Shown one piece after another: positions 27,877 to 36,568 of a DNA stretch of 64,000 bases. The notes beneath the pieces are model-generated. The model was not told the origin of the DNA. It saw only the letters and a program-made list of their open reading frames with translations, and made no database searches. Both the position numbers and the translations under genes were made by a program. The DNA lies in contig NZ_JACVVE010000026.1 in assembly GCF_016648105.1 (NCBI RefSeq), positions 39,807 through 103,806 of the forward strand, read 5' to 3'. The stretch comes from Pseudomonas sp. S31 (lineage in GTDB: Bacteria; Pseudomonadota; Gammaproteobacteria; Pseudomonadales; Pseudomonadaceae). The stretch's first letter is position 1. Every line of letters starts with the position of its first letter.

Positions 27877-27956
27877 TTGAACTTGATCCATTTGAGCTGA
27901 TCGATTCTACCCACTTACACCCAGTTGCACTAATCCACCAAGGTAGAACGGCTCGG

Positions 27957-28223
27957 TTATTCGGTCTTATGGGAATGACTATTGAAACCAATAAGGCTCA
28001 AAGCATAGAGCAGGTAAGCCGATTGGCCGGTGATTATCGGGGGCTCGATAAACGCTTGGCGCTGCCGGTCGAGGATGCCACGCAACCCCTCTGCCACGGT
28101 ATGACAGGCCGGAACGAACTCCCCTTGCGCCTCATAGATTCCGCAACCGCTGCAGTCGACCCAGCAGCCAGAACATTCATCCTTCAGAAGCAAAGCTTCA
28201 TTGCCACAAATGAAACAGTCCAT
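27957..28223 (-). CDS. Small zinc-ribbon-like protein
   Basis: This 88-residue protein has three Cys pairs in its first 30 residues: CFICGNE, CSGCWVDC and CSGCG, which can bind one or two zinc ions. The rest is helical with RGILDRQRQAF. The start has an aaggag site. Likely a small metal-binding accessory protein; family unknown. Confidence 0.65.
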   Translation of the reverse strand: MDCFICGNEALLLKDECSGCWVDCSGCGIYEAQGEFVPACHTVAEGLRGILDRQRQAFIEPPIITGQSAYLLYALSLIGFNSHSHKTE

Positions 28224-28302
28224 GCGGTCTCCTTGCGGGCACGTGGATTGTTATCTAGGCATAGTCGACGCACAAGGAACTTTCAACCGCCCTATCCTCT
28301 GC

Positions 28303-28503
28303 CTACTTCCCTATGCCGGTAAGTCTGCGCAAGCATTTGCTCAGCCAGAAAAGGACGTTCGGCAGCATGATGATGACGAACATCCCCCACAACCCGACCT
28401 GCTCGGTGCAGTACAGCACCACGCCCAGCACGGTAACGGCCATCGCGGCCATCCCAGGCCATGTCACCAACCTCTGTTTTTCTCTCACAGCCCGTTCATC
28501 CAA
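28303..28503 (-). CDS. Small membrane protein, probable TTG start
   Basis: This 66-residue frame reads MDERAVREKQRLVTWPG, then two hydrophobic segments (MAAMAVTVLGVVLYC and GLWGMFVIIMLPNVLFWL) and a basic end (KCLRRLTGIGK). A gggaagg site sits 5 nt before the TTG at 28503; longer in-frame starts lack a ribosome binding site and translate to Cys/Arg-rich sequence. Moderate support only. Confidence 0.5.
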   Translation of the reverse strand: MDERAVREKQRLVTWPGMAAMAVTVLGVVLYCTEQVGLWGMFVIIMLPNVLFWLSKCLRRLTGIGK

Positions 28504-28654
28504 GACGCCTTCCCGAGGGCGCGGATGATAGCAACTGGAAAACCGCATGGCACAGCGGCGTGGGCATTTTTGCTTTTGCTGCCGCCCTTGTTTCATCATG
28601 TAAAAAGCCGCTGGGACAGCCAAGCAGCACCGATACAGCAAGGAAGCAACTCAC

Positions 28655-30613
28655 ATGAAGTACGCGGGTTTCTGGAAATACGCGCTATGGGCAGCCGCAT
28701 TCGGCTGCAACGCCATGGCCAACGCCACACCCTTGCCACCTGGCTGGCAGATCCGCCCCACCACCGCCGAAGACATCGCAAGGGGCCTGCCTGCGGCATT
28801 GCAGACACCAGAACTGGCAAAGGACGGCAACCGGCTTCTCGGGGTGGAAATGGTCGTCGATCTGCCCTTCAGCCAGGTCTTGCCGGTCGTCGTCGAGGCC
28901 TTGCGGCCGGTCGGCCCCTTGCGCGATGAGATCGAGCTGATACCGGTCTCGCGGATGAGCGAGGGCTGGGGCGAGGTGCTGCTGTCGCGCCACCCTGAGC
29001 TTGCGCAGAAACTGGTCCGCCAGGTCGATCTGCCCAAGCTGCAGGAAAACGTGCGCGAAGGTGCCCTGGCGGAGTCGGAGATACCCGCGCGCCTTGCGGA
29101 CCTGGAGCGAACGCTCAGATTCCAGCCCGGCGGCGAACGCATGGCGCCGTTGACCGAGCTCTACAAGTTCTGGTCCGGCAGCGCCAGGCGTGAACACGGT
29201 TTGCGCGGCAAGAGCAGCAGTATCGTCATTGCCAACGTGCGGCAGCTCGACCCGGTATTCGGGCGCCCCGCTACCTCGATCTTCCTGACGCGCAACGACG
29301 AGTACCCCAACCCCGACAACAATTTCATCGGTCAACTGCGCGGCCTCGCCGATTTCGATGTGTTCGGCGCCCATCCGCCAAGCCGCCTGGAGCGCAACAG
29401 CGTGCCGGAGGCCATGTTCCGGCCGGTGTACGAGGCATTGAGCCAGCTACCCGATGCCAACCTGGAACTTGGCCTGAACGCCGAGCACTGGCGGGTCCCG
29501 GTCGTGGCGAAATCGCGCGCCCTGGTGCGTGAGCCCAAGCTCACCCTACCCGACCCGCACGCCAAGGCGCTGCAGGCGCAAGTGCTGCTGGCGTTCGAGG
29601 GCATGGACAAGTTCACGGTCCTGGCCGATGGCACCGTGCTGATGTTACGCAGCTATCCCCAGGCGCTCCTGCAATGGTCACCGGCGCCGGGTAATCAGCC
29701 GCGTGTGGTCTGGACGCCCGCGGACTTCTTCACCAAGGGGTTGTTGTCGCGCGATACCCGTGGGCAGTCGGCCTACCTCGCGGTCAATCGGCAGCTCGTG
29801 CACTTCGACGCCGCCACCCAGAAACTGGCCACGCACCCCATCGAGTTCAAAAGCGATCGCGAAGTGGACAAGTACATCGACTACTTCCATCTCGGTAACG
29901 GCGTACCGCTGGCGTACGACCACAGCTACCGGAACAAGCGAGACAACTTCGATATCTGGCAGCCGACAGCCCAGCCGGCTGGCGACGGTGCGCCATGGAC
30001 CTACGAGAAACGCTTCGCCTCCCTGCGCCAAGGCGTGATGCGCGAGCCGGCGCCCGGCAACCTGCAGATCAAGCCCGTGCGCTGGGACGGTGAAATGCCC
30101 GGTTTCTGGGTCGAGGATGTTAATGGGCTCGCTGAACTCGACAGCGAGAACGGCAAGGTGCTGCGCGCGGTGCGCTTGCCCCGCCGTTTTGGCGAAGCCG
30201 ACCCGCAGGAGGACAGGGGCATGGCACAGTGGACGCCCGAGCCCTTCGGTTCGGCCAAAGGAGGCTGGATCGGGGTCGGTTTCATACTGATCGAGGATAA
30301 AAAACGCACCCCAGGCGTGCATGTCGTCGACGTCGCCAGCGGCAAGGTTCGCTACTCCCTCGCCCTGCCTGGGCAGGAAACGCTGGGCACGGCCGCGCCT
30401 TCGCCCGACGGCCGCCTGCTGGCGATGGCCACCGGCTCACGGGAAAATGCCGCCGTGCTGTGGAATCTGCAGACCGGGCGCTCGCTGACGCTGCGCTCGG
30501 AGAAAACCGGATGCAGCGACCTCAAGCAATTGCAGTGGACCCCACAGGGTGACCTGCTGGTGGGGCGCTGCTCGAACGGGCTGCTTGGCTGGGATGTGCC
30601 CTCCGACTGGTAA
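28655..30613 (+). CDS. Large exported protein of unknown function
   Basis: This 652-residue protein has a signal peptide (cleavage near NAMANA, residue 25) and a mature part with no motif I can name. Its C-terminal third has beta-propeller-like runs (TPGVHVVDVASGKVRYSL, SPDGRLLAMATGS, AAVLWNLQTGRSLTL), so a WD40-like fold is plausible. It stands among small orphan genes. An N-terminal Lys-Leu-rich helical region (about 100-150) precedes a charged middle domain. Confidence 0.75.
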   Translation: MKYAGFWKYALWAAAFGCNAMANATPLPPGWQIRPTTAEDIARGLPAALQTPELAKDGNRLLGVEMVVDLPFSQVLPVVVEALRPVGPLRDEIELIPVSRMSEGWGEVLLSRHPELAQKLVRQVDLPKLQENVREGALAESEIPARLADLERTLRFQPGGERMAPLTELYKFWSGSARREHGLRGKSSSIVIANVRQLDPVFGRPATSIFLTRNDEYPNPDNNFIGQLRGLADFDVFGAHPPSRLERNSVPEAMFRPVYEALSQLPDANLELGLNAEHWRVPVVAKSRALVREPKLTLPDPHAKALQAQVLLAFEGMDKFTVLADGTVLMLRSYPQALLQWSPAPGNQPRVVWTPADFFTKGLLSRDTRGQSAYLAVNRQLVHFDAATQKLATHPIEFKSDREVDKYIDYFHLGNGVPLAYDHSYRNKRDNFDIWQPTAQPAGDGAPWTYEKRFASLRQGVMREPAPGNLQIKPVRWDGEMPGFWVEDVNGLAELDSENGKVLRAVRLPRRFGEADPQEDRGMAQWTPEPFGSAKGGWIGVGFILIEDKKRTPGVHVVDVASGKVRYSLALPGQETLGTAAPSPDGRLLAMATGSRENAAVLWNLQTGRSLTLRSEKTGCSDLKQLQWTPQGDLLVGRCSNGLLGWDVPSDW

Positions 30614-30669
30614 ATTGGGCAGCTGGATGCGTCAATGTTGAAGTGAAGTGTGCAATCGAGGAGCAACCC

Positions 30670-30906
30670 ATGAGTATCCGCAGCCTGGCGAAAAACCTTC
30701 CTCCAGACCCAAACAACGAGGGCTGGGTACTCGGCTGGGGCGTCCTGCGAGACCGCCACCCCTGGCATTTCGTCGACGTCTACGCCGACCAGAAGACCGC
30801 AAAAGCTGAAGCCGAGCGCCGCGGAGCAGGCTACGTCGTGGAGTATGGCTCGCACCGGCTTGGCTCGGATGAGTTCATTTGCGGAGTCACCGCTCCCGAA
30901 GGCTGA
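30670..30906 (+). CDS. Small protein of unknown function
   Basis: This 78-residue protein begins MSIRSLAKNLPPDPNNEGWV; it has alternating Trp and charged residues (GWGVLRDRHPWHFVDVYADQ), then a helix (KTAKAEAERRGAG). The ATG at 30670 follows gaggag. No domain recognised. It ends 14 bp before the next gene. Confidence 0.6.
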   Translation: MSIRSLAKNLPPDPNNEGWVLGWGVLRDRHPWHFVDVYADQKTAKAEAERRGAGYVVEYGSHRLGSDEFICGVTAPEG

Positions 30907-30920
30907 CAAAGGAAAAATTG

Positions 30921-31367
30921 ATGTCGATAAGCAACAATCGCAAGAATGGCGCCCTGGCGGTCTTGGGCGTGCTCCTCGTAGGCCTGAAGCTGTACGGGGT
31001 CATCAGTTGGACCTGGCCGTGGGTAACGGCGCCGTTCTGGCTCATCCTCGCCCGCTACCTGTTATCCCTGGCCGTTACGGGGCTGGTGTGGCTGTATGCG
31101 CGCTCGATGATCCGAAGTGCTCGACGGCGGGAAATGCAGGATCTGGCCCAGCGGGCATCACCCAAGGCCCGGGCGGCATCCGCCACCCAGCATGATCCCA
31201 CCCTGCCCGCCTTCAGCCCCGCGGCCTACGCGGCCGGGGACGACACTCCCACGCGGTCTCACTGTTCCAGTCACAGCGGCGGCCATGGCGACCACGGGTA
31301 CTCCAGCGGCGGCGACAGTTCGTGCAGTTCATCGAGCGATGGTGGGGATTCTGGCTCCAGTGACTGA
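30921..31367 (+). CDS. Membrane protein with Ser/Gly/His-rich C-terminal tail
   Basis: This 148-residue protein has two membrane segments (about 10-30 and 35-60), a basic cytoplasmic stretch (RSMIRSARRREM), and a tail of about 50 residues made of Ser, Gly, His, Asp and Cys, for example HSGGHGDHGYSSGG. Such tails occur on membrane proteins that bind metal or tether to other proteins, but no function can be assigned. The ATG follows aagga. Confidence 0.6.
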   Translation: MSISNNRKNGALAVLGVLLVGLKLYGVISWTWPWVTAPFWLILARYLLSLAVTGLVWLYARSMIRSARRREMQDLAQRASPKARAASATQHDPTLPAFSPAAYAAGDDTPTRSHCSSHSGGHGDHGYSSGGDSSCSSSSDGGDSGSSD

Positions 31368-31527
31368 CCGGCCAGCACGGAGCAATGGCAAAGGAGTAGC
31401 TACGCTTGTTCTACTGCCGTTTCATGACCCTATTGGGGACCAGCAAGCGAAATGCTGAATCTGGAGTCACTGGTCTCGCCGATAAACAACGAAAACCGTG
31501 AGGATCAGCTAAAGTTTTGATGAGCGC

Positions 31528-31869
31528 ATGAACCGTGAGATAGCGATCATGATCATACAAGAAGCGAATGAGGTGATTGAACGGATCCGGGACGATCTCA
31601 AGCGACATGGGATACTGATCGGCTACGACCCAGACTTCACCACCCCGGAATTTGGGTGCGACCTTGATTATCAAGAGGCTCAGGTCCGAGAGGACCCTCA
31701 AGTCCGAGTCGTGGGGATCATAATACATGACGAAGGCTTGTGGACTCAGCTCAGGCAAGGAGCCGTGTACCGATGCATCATCAGTGAATGTGGCGGCAAG
31801 CTATTCGGGTTGCCGATCAGCATAGAGCCTAGAGATGATGAGTCCTACACCATCCAGTACAAACTCTAG
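31528..31869 (+). CDS. Small soluble protein of unknown function
   Basis: This 113-residue acidic protein begins MNREIAIMIIQEANEVIERI; it is rich in Asp/Glu and in Ile/Val strands (VRVVGIIIHDEGLW, GLPISIEPRDDESYTIQYKL). Its base composition is less GC-rich than the core genes. No recognised domain. Size and acidity are like many immunity-type proteins, which is only a suggestion. The 160 bp before it shows no gene. Confidence 0.55.
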   Translation: MNREIAIMIIQEANEVIERIRDDLKRHGILIGYDPDFTTPEFGCDLDYQEAQVREDPQVRVVGIIIHDEGLWTQLRQGAVYRCIISECGGKLFGLPISIEPRDDESYTIQYKL

Positions 31870-31872
31870 GCA

Positions 31873-31909
31873 TCAGCACGGCAGCCCGAATGCCGGGCTG
31901 CCGTGCTGA
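31873..31909. terminator. Strong hairpin, probable bidirectional terminator
   Basis: A perfect 16-bp stem, tcagcacggcagcccg with its complement at 31894-31909, encloses the loop aatgc. It lies just after the orphan gene on the plus strand and just before the end of a decayed minus-strand gene, so it could serve both. Confidence 0.75.
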
Positions 31910-31914
31910 GCGTT

Positions 31915-32150
31915 TCAGTGGAGCGGGGGTAGCTCTTTGCCACGAGCCCTGGCCAGCAGGTGCAGCTGCTCGACTTCTTCAGCGGGCTTCCCTTCAGCAG
32001 TTCGCCCCTAATCCCAGTCCATTTTGATGTTCTCTTGTTTTCGGAACGCGTCCAGCACACCCTGAAAATGGGCGCGTTCGAACGTCAGGCTCGGTATTGA
32101 GCCGTACCAATCGACCAACGGCAAAGGTTGGGTAGAAGCTGAGGCTGTAC
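31915..32150 (-). pseudogene. Decayed gene with an in-frame stop codon
   Basis: In one minus-strand frame the sequence reads LPLVDWYGSIPSLTFERAHF, QGVLDAFRKQENIKMDWD, then TAG at 32008-32010, then GRTAEGKPAEEVEQLHLLAR and ARGKELPPLH before the TGA at 31915-31917. Both sides of the stop look like one continuous, well-formed protein end, so a nonsense mutation (perhaps TGG to TAG) has broken the gene. The upstream part fades out near 32150-32180. The parent family is not recognised. Confidence 0.5.
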
Positions 32151-32357
32151 TTGGATTTATGACTGGCAATGGATAGCAGGTTAATCATTCCATATCTCGA
32201 ATCCCTGACATCTGCAGAGGTTACTTTTTCCAGGTGCGGATGTCTGCTATTGCCCTATAGCTGTCCTCCACGAAGGGCAGCAATGGTATGAAGCGGCCAT
32301 TCGCGACTTACCGCTACGACCCTAAGGACGTTAGGATATCGGCTTAGCTGCGCCCTC

Positions 32358-32430
32358 TGTAGGAGCGGGTTTACCCGCGAAGCAGGCGTCGCGGTGGATG
32401 GCACCGGCTATGCCGGTGCTCGCGGATCCG
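32358..32430. repeat. REP element in a gene-poor gap
   Basis: The sequence ctgtaggagcgggtttacc and cgcgaagcaggcgtcgcgg is a P. putida-type REP, followed by a second hairpin, gcaccggc/gccggtgc, near 32400-32420. The surrounding stretch 32180-32450 otherwise shows no convincing gene. Confidence 0.7.
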
Positions 32431-32450
32431 TTCATGGCTGTCGAACTCAC

Positions 32451-32723
32451 TCAATTAGTGTGATTCTCGAACTCACGATCATGTTGTTCGATGGCAGCCG
32501 TTATCGAATCAGCCCAACTGCATCGTTCCAAGGGGCTTTCCTCCATAAACAGCTCCATGGCCAGAGCATCGGATCGGGCCCGTAGGGCATCGACGTTCGA
32601 GTGGAAAAAGTCTGCATTCTGAACGCAAAATTTTCCCGTGTTCAGATCTTCGAAGCAGTAATACACAACCGCCGCCCCCTCATGAGGACGCCTCCAGACA
32701 GTGTGCAGTTTGAGCAGTGACAT
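32451..32723 (-). CDS. Small protein of unknown function
   Basis: This 90-residue protein begins MSLLKLHTVWRRPHEGAAVV and ends IEQHDREFENHTN. The ATG at 32723 has an aggaga site. It is acidic with a helical second half. No domain recognised. The 259 bp between it and the next gene hold no feature I can support except a likely divergent promoter. Confidence 0.6.
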   Translation of the reverse strand: MSLLKLHTVWRRPHEGAAVVYYCFEDLNTGKFCVQNADFFHSNVDALRARSDALAMELFMEESPLERCSWADSITAAIEQHDREFENHTN

Positions 32724-32982
32724 AGCATCTCCTTGCCTCACTCAGTCAACACCCTGGCAGGTCGCATCCAGCGACCTAGGACTCAAGGATGATGTTCTCG
32801 CGGGCTAGTCTAGCGAAATAGACCAGGAGGCAACTAGCTAGACGGAAAGAGGGACGGGGCTGTTTTCTTTTCTGTCATAGAGGAACCGAGGTGAGAGAAA
32901 CTATATCTGCCCCCGTTTCCGGCTGTGTTTGCGCCCCGCGCAGTGCTAGGCTCCGCTCGACTCCCCATCCAAGGAACTGGAT

Positions 32983-33189
32983 ATGAGCTTCAACTGGCAT
33001 GCTGGGCCAATCACCCGCACCACCCCAATCGACTCCAGCTACCGGAACACTCAGAAAGTCCGGGAGTTCATGGCGAGCGAGTGCGGCGGAGCATTCAAAT
33101 TCGATCGGCCCTTCATGGCCTGGATCAAGAGCGGTGCCCCGTCCACTATGGGCGATGTCGCAGATGAATGGCTGCGCTTGCATCGCTGA
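32983..33189 (+). CDS. DUF6434-like small protein
   Basis: This 68-residue protein, MSFNWHAGPITRTTPID..., matches what I recall of DUF6434: an FxWH start, a central YRNTQKVREFM, then FKFDRPFMAWIKSG and a TMGDVADEWLR end. Members are small, possibly DNA-related, with no established function. The ATG follows aaggaa. Confidence 0.65.
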   Translation: MSFNWHAGPITRTTPIDSSYRNTQKVREFMASECGGAFKFDRPFMAWIKSGAPSTMGDVADEWLRLHR

Positions 33190-33197
33190 CTACGGCG

Positions 33198-33356
33198 TTA
33201 CCCGATTGAGGGCCGCACCAGCCCTCTCGGCGGCCAGGCTACTGGCCATCGCCCAGTAGCCCCCAGCCAGCCCAGCACCGCGCCGCCGGCAATCAGCACT
33301 ACCGCGATCACCCAGGCCTCAGCACGACGCCCCCACGGGTGATATGAGTTGGGCAT
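33198..33356 (-). CDS. Possible small membrane protein
   Basis: This 52-residue frame, MPNSYHPWGRRAEAWVIAVV..., has one clear membrane segment (VIAVVLIAGGAVLGWLGA) and a Pro/Arg-rich end. It overlaps the start of the integrase remnant on the other strand. Support is limited to the hydrophobic segment. Confidence 0.4.
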   Translation of the reverse strand: MPNSYHPWGRRAEAWVIAVVLIAGGAVLGWLGATGRWPVAWPPRGLVRPSIG

Positions 33357-33574
33357 CAGGCGTCGGCCCCCATACAACTGCCGCCACACCTATGCGACAA
33401 TACGCTCAATGTCCGGCCTCAACCCCCGCATTTATCGCCCTACAGCTGGGTCACAGCGTGCAGATGCTGCTGTCGACCTATGCTCGTTGGCTCAACTCAA
33501 GCTCCGACTGGAGCGAGCTGGAAAAACTCAAGATTGGTATCAAATCGGTATCAGCTGAAAATCCAGCGTCGTAA
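33349..33574 (+). pseudogene. Phage-type tyrosine integrase, C-terminal remnant with frameshift
   Basis: The first frame reads PPYNCRHTYATIRSMSGLNP, then the sequence continues one frame over as AFIALQLGHSVQMLLSTYAR and WLNSSSDWSELEKL. These are the end motifs of tyrosine recombinases: catalytic Arg in RHT, His in LGH and the Tyr nucleophile in STYARW. Removing one C from the CCCCC run at 33423-33427 restores one frame. The N-terminal part is missing. This marks a lost prophage or island. Confidence 0.8.
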
Positions 33575-33594
33575 GTTACTGATAGGTAAGCCCT

Positions 33595-35181
33595 TTGATC
33601 TCCACCGCCAACATCACGATGCAGTTCGGCTCCAAGCCGCTGTTCGAAAACGTTTCCGTCAAATTCAACAACGGCAACCGCTACGGCCTGATCGGCGCCA
33701 ACGGTTGTGGCAAGTCCACCTTCATGAAGATCCTCGGTGGCGACCTCGAGCCGTCCGGCGGCCAGGTCATGCTCGAGCCGAACACCCGCCTGGGCAAGCT
33801 GCGCCAGGACCAGTTCGCCTACGAGGAATTCACCGTCATCGACACGGTGATCATGGGCCACGCCCAGCTGTGGCAGGTCAAGGCCGAGCGCGACCGTATC
33901 TACTCGTTGCCGGAAATGACCGAGGAAGACGGCATGGCCGTCGCCGAGCTGGAAACCGAGTTCGCCGAAATGGACGGCTACACCGCCGAGTCCCGCGCCG
34001 GTGAATTGCTGCTGGGCCTGGGCATCCCGCTGGAACAGCACTTCGGCCCGATGAGCGAAGTCGCTCCAGGCTGGAAGCTGCGCGTGCTGCTGGCCCAGGC
34101 GCTGTTCTCGGACCCGGACGTGCTGCTGCTCGACGAACCGACCAACCACCTGGACATCAACACCATTCGTTGGCTGGAAACGATTCTTACGGCGCGTAAC
34201 AGCACCATGATCATCATTTCCCACGACCGGCACTTCCTCAACAGTGTCTGCACGCACATGGCCGACCTGGACTACGGCGAGCTGCGCCTGTTCCCGGGCA
34301 ACTACGACGAGTACATGACCGCGGCCACCCAGTCGCGTGAGCAACTGCTGTCGGACAACGCCAAGAAGAAAGCCCAGATCGCCGAACTGCAGACCTTCGT
34401 CAGCCGCTTCTCGGCCAACGCCTCGAAAGCCAAGCAAGCGACCTCGCGTGCCAAGCAGATCGACAAGATCCAGCTGGCCGAAGTCAAGCCGTCGAGCCGG
34501 GTGAGCCCGTTCATCCGCTTCGAGCAGACCAAGAAGCTGCACCGCCAGGCCGTGGTGGTCGAGAAGATGGCCAAGGCCTTCGACGACAAGGTGCTGTTCA
34601 AGGACTTCAGCTTCACCATCGAAGCCGGCGAGCGTGTGGCGATCATCGGCCCCAACGGTATCGGCAAGACCACCCTGCTGCGCACCCTGGTCGGCGAGAT
34701 GACGCCGGACAAGGGCGAAGTGAAGTGGACCGACAGCGCCGAAGTGGGCTACTACGCCCAGGACCACGCCCACGACTTCGAAGACGACGTCACCCTGTTC
34801 GACTGGATGGGCCAGTGGACCAGCGGCGAGCAGGTGATCCGCGGCACCCTCGGGCGCATGCTGTTCTCCAACGACGAGATCCTCAAGTCGGTGAAGGTGA
34901 TTTCCGGTGGTGAGCAAGGCCGCATGCTGTTCGGCAAGCTGATCCTGCAGAAGCCGAACGTGCTGGTCATGGACGAGCCGACCAACCACCTGGACATGGA
35001 GTCGATCGAAGCGCTGAACCTGGCGCTGGAGAACTACCCGGGTACGCTGCTGTTCGTCAGCCACGACCGTGAGTTCGTGTCGTCGCTGGCGACCCGCATC
35101 ATCGAGCTGACTGCCGACGGTGTGGTGGACTTCAGCGGTACCTACGACGATTACCTGCGCAGCCAGGGCGTCTTGGTCTAA
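33595..35181 (+). CDS. ybiT: ABC-F ATPase (YbiT-like)
   Basis: This 528-residue soluble ATPase has two ABC domains: Walker A GANGCGKST (34-42) and GPNGIGKTT in the second half, each with LLLDEPTNHLD or VMDEPTNHLD. It lacks membrane segments. ABC-F proteins act on the ribosome to adjust translation. The start is TTG at 33595 (MISTANITMQFG), behind an aggtaag site. The integrase remnant ends 21 bp upstream, so the native promoter region may have been replaced. Confidence 0.93.
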   Translation: MISTANITMQFGSKPLFENVSVKFNNGNRYGLIGANGCGKSTFMKILGGDLEPSGGQVMLEPNTRLGKLRQDQFAYEEFTVIDTVIMGHAQLWQVKAERDRIYSLPEMTEEDGMAVAELETEFAEMDGYTAESRAGELLLGLGIPLEQHFGPMSEVAPGWKLRVLLAQALFSDPDVLLLDEPTNHLDINTIRWLETILTARNSTMIIISHDRHFLNSVCTHMADLDYGELRLFPGNYDEYMTAATQSREQLLSDNAKKKAQIAELQTFVSRFSANASKAKQATSRAKQIDKIQLAEVKPSSRVSPFIRFEQTKKLHRQAVVVEKMAKAFDDKVLFKDFSFTIEAGERVAIIGPNGIGKTTLLRTLVGEMTPDKGEVKWTDSAEVGYYAQDHAHDFEDDVTLFDWMGQWTSGEQVIRGTLGRMLFSNDEILKSVKVISGGEQGRMLFGKLILQKPNVLVMDEPTNHLDMESIEALNLALENYPGTLLFVSHDREFVSSLATRIIELTADGVVDFSGTYDDYLRSQGVLV

Positions 35182-35192
35182 GGAATAGGCCA

Positions 35193-35218
35193 ACCCAGGC
35201 ACCGTGGGGTGCCTGGGT
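35193..35218 (+). terminator. Hairpin after ybiT
   Basis: The 11-bp stem acccaggcacc/ggtgcctgggt closes a 4-nt loop 11 bp after the stop. There is no clear T tract. A degenerate REP half (cccgctcctacagg) follows near 35240. Confidence 0.7.
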
Positions 35219-35383
35219 CAGTCGTCGCGGCAACTGTCTGGCCCGCTCCTACAGGTGTGCACTGAGCGCGCCGGGTCCCGACATTGGGTACAGTTAGTCG
35301 AATAATTCGTTAGCCTGCTTTCATTTCTTCCGCGCAGCGGCCATCATGGGCTCACGCCCAACCGCCCGCCCGCGAACGAGCCC

Positions 35384-36568
35384 ATGACCGCGCAAGAACC
35401 CGCCCCCACCAGCAGTACCTTCGGCATCACCCTGCAAATCCTTTCGATCGTCTTCTACACCTTCGTTGCGTTTCTCTGCATCGGCCTGCCGATCGCGGTG
35501 CTGCCCAGCTACGTGCACGATCAGCTGGGTTTCGGCGCTGTCATCGCCGGCCTGACGATCGGCCTGCAATACCTCGCCACGCTGACCAGCCGCCCCTTCG
35601 CCGGGCGCGTGGCCGACACGCTCGGCGGCAAGCGGGCGATCCGCTATGGCTTGATGGGCATCGCCGGCTGCGGGGTGTTCACGCTGCTCTCGGCGTGGAC
35701 CGTGGCGACCCCGCAACTGAGCCTGGTACTGCTGTTGATCGGGCGCCTGTCGCTGGGCGTGGCCCAGGGTCTGATCGGCGTCGCCACGCTGAGCTGGGGC
35801 ATCAACCAGGTCGGCGCCGAGCACACCGCACGGGTCATTTCCTGGAATGGTATCGCCTCCTATGGCGCCATCGCCATCGGCGCACCGGTCGGCGTGCTGG
35901 CCGTGGATTACCTGAGTTTTGCCGTGCTCGGGCCGGCACTGTCGGTGATGGCCGTGCTGGCCTTGCTGGTACTGCGCAAACGGGAAGACGTGGTGGTCAG
36001 CCGTGGTGAACGCCTGCCGTTCTGGTCGGCCTTCGGCCGGGTGGCACCGTGTGGGCTGGGCCTGACCCTGGCGTCCATCGGCTACGGCACCCTGACGACC
36101 TTCGTCACCCTCTATTACCTCGAACGCGGCTGGCAAGGCGCAGCCCTGTGCCTGAGCGCCTTCGGCGTGTGCTTCATCATTTCGCGGCTGTTGTTCGTCA
36201 ATGCCGTCAACCGCTTCGGCGGGTACAACGTCGCCATTGCCTGCATGGCCACCGAAGTCGTCGGCTTGAGCTTGCTGTGGCTGGCTCCGGTACCGGCCTG
36301 GGCGCTGGTCGGGGCGGGCCTGACCGGCTTCGGCTTGTCGCTGGTGTACCCGGCGCTGGGTGTAGAAGCGATCAACAAGGTACCTGCCAGCAGCCGTGGT
36401 GCGGGCCTGGGCGCCTATGCGGTGTTCTTCGACATGGCGCTGGCCATCGCCGGCCCGCTGATGGGTGCGGTGGCCGTGCACCTAGGCTATGCATCGATCT
36501 TCGGCGTGGCCGCCCTGCTCGCCCTGGCCGGCGTCGGCCTGTGCCTGTTACTGGCCCGTCGCCGCTGA
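35384..36568 (+). CDS. Major facilitator superfamily transporter (YhhS-like)
   Basis: This 394-residue protein has twelve predicted membrane helices and the MFS loop motif GRVADTLGGKRAIR between helices 2 and 3. Sequence features (FVAFLCIGLPIAVLPSYVH, RPFAGRVADTLGGKR) resemble the YhhS/YfcJ group of drug or arabinose exporters. The substrate is unknown. Its 3' end overlaps the convergent hydrolase gene by 21 bp. Confidence 0.88.
   Translation: MTAQEPAPTSSTFGITLQILSIVFYTFVAFLCIGLPIAVLPSYVHDQLGFGAVIAGLTIGLQYLATLTSRPFAGRVADTLGGKRAIRYGLMGIAGCGVFTLLSAWTVATPQLSLVLLLIGRLSLGVAQGLIGVATLSWGINQVGAEHTARVISWNGIASYGAIAIGAPVGVLAVDYLSFAVLGPALSVMAVLALLVLRKREDVVVSRGERLPFWSAFGRVAPCGLGLTLASIGYGTLTTFVTLYYLERGWQGAALCLSAFGVCFIISRLLFVNAVNRFGGYNVAIACMATEVVGLSLLWLAPVPAWALVGAGLTGFGLSLVYPALGVEAINKVPASSRGAGLGAYAVFFDMALAIAGPLMGAVAVHLGYASIFGVAALLALAGVGLCLLLARRR

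Noticed and set aside
31994..32188. 64-codon open frame on the minus strand
   Set aside because: A different frame of the same strand reads as a better protein on both sides of a single stop codon, so the region was called a pseudogene.
33198..33594. Intact phage integrase gene
   Set aside because: Only the C-terminal motifs are present, the N-terminal and core-binding parts are missing and the frame is shifted.
33478..35202. 574-codon open frame opposite ybiT
   Set aside because: Antisense shadow of an ABC-F gene with both Walker motifs.
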